In this document: positions 6,948 through 10,939 of the stretch, one piece after another
Layout of the letters: each line of letters opens with the position of its first letter
Numbering within the stretch: position 1 is the stretch's first letter
Source of the DNA: Clostridia bacterium
GTDB lineage: Bacteria > Bacillota > Clostridia > Oscillospirales > CAG-272
Direction: 5' to 3'
NCBI GenBank assembly: GCA_017416885.1
Contig: JAFQAM010000180.1
Coordinates: 1-10,939, forward strand
DNA: 10,939 bases
Translations under genes and position numbers: made by a program
Notes under the pieces: model-generated
Database searches by the model: none
The model's input: only the letters and a program-made list of their open reading frames with translations
What the model was told of the DNA's origin: nothing

Positions 6948-7856
6948 ATGGAATTTTTCAAGGAATTAGACCACCAAAACCTACTAAATGAGCTGAAAAA
7001 CTTGTCAAACCAATATGAGGCTATGAATTTAACAAGCATAGGCAACACAATTTTAGGCAAGGAAATCCCGCTTATCACCTTGGGTGACGAAAATGCAAAA
7101 AAATCTGTTTTGTATGTGTCAACTCACCACGCAAGCGAAAACATCACCACAAGCGTGCTTCTTAATTTTATTGATGACTACCTGAAAGCATATTCAAGCT
7201 TTAACCAAATCGCAGGTATAAACCTTCGCTATCTTTTTAAAATGCGTAAAATTTACATAATTCCAATGTTAAATCCCGACGGTGTCGATTACAGATTAAA
7301 CGGTATAAGTGACGATAATCCCATCAAGGATAGAGTAATCGCATATAATGGAGAAGAGGACTTTTCAAAATGGAACGCCAACGCGCGAGGCGTGGATTTA
7401 AACCATAATTATAACGCGTCATTTGACGAATACAAAATATACGAAAGAGCAAATAACATCACCCCGGGAAAAACAAAATATAGCGGAGAGTATCCCGAAA
7501 GCGAGCCGGAAATACAAGCAATAACAAGCCTGATACGAATTAAAAACGACGAATTAAAAGGAATAATAACACTTCATACACAAGGAGAGGAAATATACTG
7601 CAAATCAAACGGTAAAACAGTACCGAGCACAGAAATTATATCCCGCCATGTATCAAGAATGTGCGCATATCCAATCTGCGATACCGAGGGAAGCGCCTGC
7701 TACGGCGGACTAACCGATTGGGCAATACAGGAAATGAACATTCCTTCATATACAGTAGAATGCGGAAAAGGCGAAAATCCCCTTGATATTAAGCAGGGAA
7801 AGTCAATATACGCAAGACTTCGCGAGCTTCTTTTTACATTCCCGATTCTTTTTTAA
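6948..7856 (+). CDS. M14 family zinc peptidase, probable gamma-D-glutamyl-diaminopimelate type
   Basis: A 302-residue metallopeptidase with the full M14 active site. Zinc ligands are H61 and E64 in HHASE and H210 in ITLHTQGEE. NPDG (109-112), R147 and DLNHNYN (150-156) form the substrate pocket, and E271 in TVECGKGENPL is the catalytic acid. The GVDLNHNYN block and the closing GKGENPL match subfamily M14C, the bacterial endopeptidases that cut gamma-D-Glu-meso-diaminopimelate bonds in murein peptides (Bacillus YqgT/EndoI type). It has no signal peptide and no LysM domain, so it should be cytoplasmic and act on imported muropeptides rather than on the intact wall. The start has AAGGAG at 6934-6939, 8 nt upstream. 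It lies divergent from the membrane protein operon and 84 nt before the SGNH pair, which has its own promoter. No hairpin terminator was seen after it. Peptidase class is firm; the exact bond cut is inferred. Confidence 0.88.
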   Translation: MEFFKELDHQNLLNELKNLSNQYEAMNLTSIGNTILGKEIPLITLGDENAKKSVLYVSTHHASENITTSVLLNFIDDYLKAYSSFNQIAGINLRYLFKMRKIYIIPMLNPDGVDYRLNGISDDNPIKDRVIAYNGEEDFSKWNANARGVDLNHNYNASFDEYKIYERANNITPGKTKYSGEYPESEPEIQAITSLIRIKNDELKGIITLHTQGEEIYCKSNGKTVPSTEIISRHVSRMCAYPICDTEGSACYGGLTDWAIQEMNIPSYTVECGKGENPLDIKQGKSIYARLRELLFTFPILF

Positions 7857-7873
7857 AAAATACATAAAAGCTA

Positions 7874-7902
7874 TTGCAATACTTATCCTTAAATGCTAAA
7901 AT
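7874..7902 (+). promoter_or_regulatory. Sigma-A type promoter for the SGNH hydrolase pair
   Basis: TTGCAA (7874-7879), a 17-bp spacer and TAAAAT (7897-7902) with TGC directly upstream. The -35 and -10 hexamers are identical to those of the DUF523 operon promoter at 715-743. The predicted start near 7909 coincides with the first base of the dyad described at 7909-7922. Confidence 0.75.
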
Positions 7903-7908
7903 ATAAAT

Positions 7909-7922
7909 AGTCTGTTCAGACT
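7909..7922 (+). promoter_or_regulatory. Dyad at the predicted transcription start of the SGNH pair
   Basis: AGTCTG-TT-CAGACT is a perfect 6-bp inverted repeat with a 2-nt centre, immediately after the -10 box and just before the AAGGAG at 7926-7931. It could be an operator bound by a dimeric repressor. Alternatively, in RNA it could be a 5-bp 5'-end hairpin with a GTTC loop. Which role, if any, cannot be told from sequence. Confidence 0.5.
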
Positions 7923-7940
7923 GTTAAGGAGAAAAAGAAA

Positions 7941-8585
7941 ATGGAATTACAAGGAAAGAAAATTAACTTTTTAGGCGATAGCATCACCGAAGGACACGGA
8001 ACAAGCGATTGTACAACAAAGCCATACCATCAGGTGCTGAAAGTAAACGCAGGACTTTTAGAGGCGCGAAACTACGGTAAGGGCGGAACAAAAATAGCAA
8101 GATTACCTGTTATTACCGATAACCCCTTTGACCAGGATTTTAACCTTCGCGCATTAGATATGGATTTAGATGCCGATGCAGTAGTAGTGTTTGGCGGTAC
8201 AAACGATTACGGACATTCAACAATTCCTCTTGGTAATTTTGAGGATAGAGATATCCATACCTTCTACGGCGGAATGCACACGCTTTGCTTATACCTAATT
8301 AAAAACTATACCGACAAGGAAATAGTTTTTATGACACCGCTACATAGATTACAGGAAGAGAAATTAGACTCAGATGTATCTCGCCCGCTTCACGATTTTG
8401 TAAAAGCCATAAGAGAAGTATGCGAATACTATTCAATCCCCGTTTGCGACCTCTACAAGGAAAGCGGAATGTACGGTAATGTATGGGCGTGGTGCGAAAA
8501 GTATATGCCCGATGGACTTCATCCAAACGATGAGGGACATAAGCTAATCGCCCACAAGCTACAAAAATTCCTCGAAAATCTATAA
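7941..8585 (+). CDS. SGNH/GDSL hydrolase, first of a tandem pair
   Basis: A 214-residue single-domain esterase-type protein with all SGNH blocks. Block I is FLGDSITEG (nucleophile S14). Block II is ARNYGKGGTKIAR (G48 region). Block III is VVFGGTNDYG (N88). Block V is DGLHPNDEGH (D191 and H194). Proteins of this fold hydrolyse esters of lipids, acetylated sugars or cell-wall glycans. There is no signal peptide, so the substrate must be cytoplasmic. It has a good AAGGAG 9 nt before the ATG. The downstream gene, 11 nt away, is a paralogue with about half of its residues identical, including the shared terminal KFLENL, so this is a tandem duplication. The 34-residue stretch around TPLHRLQEEKLDSDVSR differs most from the paralogue, which may mark different substrates. 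The fold is certain; the substrate is unknown. Confidence 0.93.
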   Translation: MELQGKKINFLGDSITEGHGTSDCTTKPYHQVLKVNAGLLEARNYGKGGTKIARLPVITDNPFDQDFNLRALDMDLDADAVVVFGGTNDYGHSTIPLGNFEDRDIHTFYGGMHTLCLYLIKNYTDKEIVFMTPLHRLQEEKLDSDVSRPLHDFVKAIREVCEYYSIPVCDLYKESGMYGNVWAWCEKYMPDGLHPNDEGHKLIAHKLQKFLENL

Positions 8586-8596
8586 GAGAGTAAAAA

Positions 8597-9262
8597 ATGG
8601 AGCTTAAAAACATAAAAGCCAATTTTCTTGGCGATAGTATAACAGAGGGCGTAGGCGTAACCTCACCTGATAAGGTATTCCACGCGCTCATAAAAGAAAA
8701 ATACGGTCTTAGTGAAGCACGCAACTACGGAAAGGGCGGAACGAGAATAGCTCGTCAATCTGAAATTAAGGACCCAAATGAGCCACGCGATAAGGACTTT
8801 ATTATGCGTGCTGAGGATATGGATCCCGATGCAGATTTAATCGTTGTATTCGGCGGAACAAATGACTACGGCAACGGTCAAGCGCCCCTTGGCAATATTA
8901 CCGACACCACAATGTTCACCTTTTACGGGGCAGTCCGTGTTTTATGCGTAAATCTCATTAAAAAATATCCAAATTCTCAAATAGTGTTTATAACACCGCT
9001 TCACCGTTGGAACGAAGAGGGCGGTCTTGGCACATGGAAGCCTGATGGTGTAAAGCAGCATCACCTCTGCGACTATGCAAAAGCTATAAAAGATGTCTGC
9101 GAGCAGCTTGCAATCCCTGTTCTTGATATGTTTGGCAAAGGCGGAATGCCTATCAATATTCACGAATACGCCAAGCTATACACCACCGACGCGCTCCACC
9201 CCAACGACGAGGGACACAAAATTTTAGCAAGCAAATTAGGTAAATTCTTGGAAAATCTATAA
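8597..9262 (+). CDS. SGNH/GDSL hydrolase, second of a tandem pair
   Basis: A 221-residue paralogue of the preceding gene with intact catalytic blocks: FLGDSITEG (S14), ARNYGKGGTRIAR, VVFGGTNDYG (N89) and DALHPNDEGH (D198 and H201). It carries a 3-4 residue insertion near 60-64 (NEPR) and a longer loop after TPLHRW (EEGGLGTWKPDGVKQHH) than its sister. That loop flanks the active site in SGNH folds, so substrate range may have diverged. It is cytoplasmic by absence of a signal peptide. It is preceded by GAGAG at 8586-8590, weaker than the first gene's AAGGAG, so it may be made in lower amount from the same transcript. Its stop codon lies inside the 19-bp terminator stem. Family call secure, role unknown. 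Confidence 0.93.
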   Translation: MELKNIKANFLGDSITEGVGVTSPDKVFHALIKEKYGLSEARNYGKGGTRIARQSEIKDPNEPRDKDFIMRAEDMDPDADLIVVFGGTNDYGNGQAPLGNITDTTMFTFYGAVRVLCVNLIKKYPNSQIVFITPLHRWNEEGGLGTWKPDGVKQHHLCDYAKAIKDVCEQLAIPVLDMFGKGGMPINIHEYAKLYTTDALHPNDEGHKILASKLGKFLENL

Positions 9263-9303
9263 ACCAAAAACTGCTATCTTTCGGGATAGCAGTTTTTGGT
9301 TTA
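9260..9303. terminator. Symmetrical terminator shared by the SGNH pair and the DUF6273 gene
   Basis: A perfect 19-bp stem runs from the TAA stop codon (9260-9278) to 9285-9303 around a 6-nt TTTCGG loop. Its core, CTGCTATC/GATAGCAG, is followed by TTTTT on both strands, so it can stop transcription from either side. On the minus strand it begins 53 nt past the DUF6273 stop. Confidence 0.9.
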
Positions 9304-9340
9304 AAATACAGTCAAAATTTGAATTTTATTTATAACTCCA

Positions 9341-9354
9341 AATCGAGATCGATT
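9341..9354. repeat. Short dyad just beyond the DUF6273 stop codon
   Basis: AATCGA-GA-TCGATT is a 6-bp inverted repeat with a 2-nt centre, starting 2 nt past the TAG of the minus-strand DUF6273 gene. It lacks a T-run and is too tight for a terminator. It could be a protein site or a small cruciform. Chance occurrence is possible. Confidence 0.35.
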
Positions 9355-9356
9355 GT

Positions 9357-10604
9357 CTATACTGTGGCTATCCACATTGTTGGGCGAACACCAAACTCAA
9401 ATCCGTTGGAAAAGTATAACCTTGTTTCTCCGTGCTTGCGCATAACGTCATTACTTTCAGAGTGACAGGGGGATGGTAGATATCCACTGTAAACTTGCTT
9501 TGCCTCTTTTGCGGTGTAATCATCTCTTTTGGTTACCACTCTTAGCCACCAATTAACAGATAACCCCTGTGATATTCTCAATCTGTAATTATCTTCATTT
9601 CCGTCTGCATAAGGCGTTGTTTCTGCAAGTAGCCAATCTCTGTTCGTAAAATACTCTTTTACCTCTTGTTCGCTTAAAAGAAAAATTCGATCTTTTGTGC
9701 TTGGGAAATCTCCATTATTTAAATCTATTTGAATTATTTTGTTTTTTTCGTCATTTGAAAAAGCATTTTCGTAAAATTGCGTATTTAGCCAACTGCGTAC
9801 CGTACTGTTTTCCCAAGACGGATCGTTTTCGCTTTCTGAATAAAACTTATTAACCAAACAAAAGCGACTCATAATTAGCATTTTATCCTCTTGCTTATCA
9901 AGTACAATCCATTCAATCGGTTTATCATTTGTGCTATTTAAGTCTTGCGGATAACTGCCAAAGAATAAATTTTTCGACTTAGGTGGCAAATCTATTTGAG
10001 AGTGCGGAATCCAATTAAATATTCTATGTTTGCTTGGTTCAGTAGGATTAAAATCATCAATACGCTTTTCTTCAAGATCTAAAAATATATGTGAAAATAC
10101 GTCTTGATTTTTGAAAAATAAATCCTCTAAATAGCAAAAATATTTCGTACTTCGATCGTTAAAGGAATAAGCATTGGTACATATAATAGGGTTGCATCCG
10201 ACAGACAAACCCTCGTTAGTTCCTCTTACTTGTAACATAGCATCTCTTTTTGTGACCAAACGTCCCCTTACGTTCGTATCTCCAAATTCAAAAGACGACA
10301 ACTTTTGAGGAAGATGTTTTTGTAGGAAAAGTTTTTCTAAAAATTCTCTTATTTCCATAAACTTTTCTTTTGCTTCTATATCTTTACAACTTTCTATATA
10401 TTCCTCGAAAGCAACTATATGCCCATTATTATCAAACATTTTATGTTTGGTAGCATAAAATGTCATGCGATCTTTTAATGCTTTAGTTGCTTTTTTAAAA
10501 TCACTAAACAAAGTAGTTGTGTTTTTATAATTGTGATACTTATTTTCGTTACGAACATTATAGTATGATTCTTCTCGTAGAACCCAAACCGTTGCACCTA
10601 TCAT
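9357..10604 (-). CDS. DUF6273 protein with an unknown N-terminal half
   Basis: A 415-residue protein without a signal peptide or membrane helices. Residues about 212-412 match DUF6273: LFFGSYPQ, PIEWIVLDK, KMLIMSRFCL, SWENSTVRSWLNTQF, ENAFSNDEKNKI, DRIFLLSEQEV, NWWLRVV and closing GVRPTMWI. This domain is widespread in Clostridia, often on surface or phage-related proteins, and is thought to adopt a lectin-like or FGE-like fold; no enzyme activity is established. The first 200 residues match nothing I know: a short start (MIGATVWVLREESYY), a helical charged region (33-100) and a more globular part with scattered cysteines (137, 142, 157). I chose ATG 10604 because GGAGG (10614-10610) lies 5 nt upstream; an in-frame TTG at 10616 sits on top of that site. 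It uses the arginine codon AGG several times, which I did not see in the other genes examined. That suggests a different origin. Confidence 0.8.
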   Translation of the reverse strand: MIGATVWVLREESYYNVRNENKYHNYKNTTTLFSDFKKATKALKDRMTFYATKHKMFDNNGHIVAFEEYIESCKDIEAKEKFMEIREFLEKLFLQKHLPQKLSSFEFGDTNVRGRLVTKRDAMLQVRGTNEGLSVGCNPIICTNAYSFNDRSTKYFCYLEDLFFKNQDVFSHIFLDLEEKRIDDFNPTEPSKHRIFNWIPHSQIDLPPKSKNLFFGSYPQDLNSTNDKPIEWIVLDKQEDKMLIMSRFCLVNKFYSESENDPSWENSTVRSWLNTQFYENAFSNDEKNKIIQIDLNNGDFPSTKDRIFLLSEQEVKEYFTNRDWLLAETTPYADGNEDNYRLRISQGLSVNWWLRVVTKRDDYTAKEAKQVYSGYLPSPCHSESNDVMRKHGETRLYFSNGFEFGVRPTMWIATV

Positions 10605-10712
10605 ATTTGCCTCCAAAGTTAAAATTTTGTTAAAGCATAATAAACTTAAATTTGCCTATTAGACAAAATGCATATCAATGACTATGTAAATTATAATGAA
10701 AATCTATTTGAT

Positions 10713-10741
10713 ATTATATCACAGAATCGTCAGTATGTCAA
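10713..10741 (-). promoter_or_regulatory. Perfect-consensus promoter for the DUF6273 gene
   Basis: On the minus strand TTGACA (10741-10736), exactly 17 bp, then TATAAT (10718-10713) with TGA before it: both hexamers and the spacing match the sigma-A ideal. The predicted start near 10706 leaves a leader of about 100 nt, the longest in this window. A weaker alternative, TTGTCT (10666-10661) with 18 bp to TATTAT (10642-10637), would shorten it. Confidence 0.8.
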
Positions 10742-10772
10742 ATCATTTTGCACTGCACTTACAGACATATCA

Positions 10773-10939
10773 TTATGAAAGAATGGAGCAAAAAAGGTTC
10801 TGCATATCAGTTTTAATACTTGTCCTTATAACTTTGCTTTCTTCCTTAAACACCGCTTCCGCTATATCAAGAACCTTTGACACTCCCGCTGATTTAGCTT
10901 TATCAATCATAAGTGACAATACATATCTCTGCCTTGCAG
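10773..10939 (-). CDS. Possible C-terminal fragment of a minus-strand gene (partial at right edge)
   Basis: A minus-strand frame is open from the window edge for 54 residues and stops at TAA 10775-10773. Its end reads ...SKVLDIAEAVFKEESKV...NLFCSILS, a charged amphipathic helix pattern typical of real cytoplasmic protein, but I recognise no family. Two of its codons are AGG arginine, as in the adjacent DUF6273 gene. The start lies outside the window. No terminator separates its stop from the DUF6273 promoter 32 nt further on, so it may be upstream in the same direction. A competing plus-strand frame from ATG 10783 resembles a signal peptide. Only one of the two is likely to be real. Confidence 0.4.
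   Translation of the reverse strand, partial: ARQRYVLSLMIDKAKSAGVSKVLDIAEAVFKEESKVIRTSIKTDMQNLFCSILS

Noticed and set aside
8329..9163. Minus-strand open frames across the SGNH pair
   Set aside because: Both are shadows of intact SGNH genes and carry no ribosome site or recognisable motif.
1..10939. Search for CRISPR arrays, tRNA or rRNA genes, insertion sequences, toxin-antitoxin pairs and riboswitches
   Set aside because: No regularly spaced repeats, cloverleaf, transposase, terminal inverted repeats or recognisable aptamer were seen by eye. Short intergenic spaces leave little room for them.

Overview
The window looks like chromosomal DNA from a low-GC Gram-positive anaerobe of the Clostridia (Bacillota), probably a gut commensal. 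The evidence is AT-rich DNA, strong AGGAG-type ribosome binding sites in front of most genes, sigma-A type promoters with extended -10 boxes, Gram-positive style signal peptides and lipobox, and families common in Clostridia (DUF523/TudS, cohesin-like secreted protein, trigger-factor-like lipoprotein, DUF6273). The exact taxon cannot be fixed from this sequence alone.

Layout. (1) 1-635, minus strand: an MgtC/SapB-family membrane protein cut by the window edge, with its own promoter. (2) 774-2532, plus strand: a three-gene operon joined by two ATGA overlaps, coding for a DUF523 (TudS-like) Fe-S protein, a Cof-type HAD phosphatase and an HD-domain phosphohydrolase. (3) 2636-3724, plus: a secreted cohesin-like protein with its own promoter and terminator. 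(4) 3785-4594, plus: an unrecognised membrane protein placed right behind that terminator with no evident promoter. (5) 6823-4632, minus: a multi-spanning membrane protein followed by a trigger-factor/FKBP-like lipoprotein. This pair converges on gene 4 across a shared 15-bp terminator hairpin. (6) 6948-7856, plus: an M14 zinc peptidase resembling gamma-D-glutamyl-diaminopimelate peptidases. (7) 7941-9262, plus: two tandem paralogous cytoplasmic SGNH hydrolases behind a promoter with a dyad at its start site. (8) 10604-9357, minus: a DUF6273 protein with an unknown N-terminal half, driven by a perfect-consensus promoter. It ends towards a 19-bp symmetrical terminator shared with the SGNH pair. 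(9) 10773-10939: an ambiguous edge fragment, open on both strands.

How the genes may work together. The 774-2532 operon combines a desulfurase-like protein and two phosphohydrolase folds, which fits small-molecule or nucleotide salvage or housecleaning. The 6823-4632 pair looks like an envelope protein-folding module. The M14 peptidase and the SGNH hydrolases all lack signal peptides and could act on imported cell-wall or glycan fragments, but only proximity links them. No tRNA, rRNA, CRISPR array, insertion sequence or recognised riboswitch was seen, and no stretch over 300 bases lacks a gene. The most reproducible non-coding signal is a common promoter architecture at six sites: a TGN-extended -10 box, with a 17-bp spacer from the -35 box.
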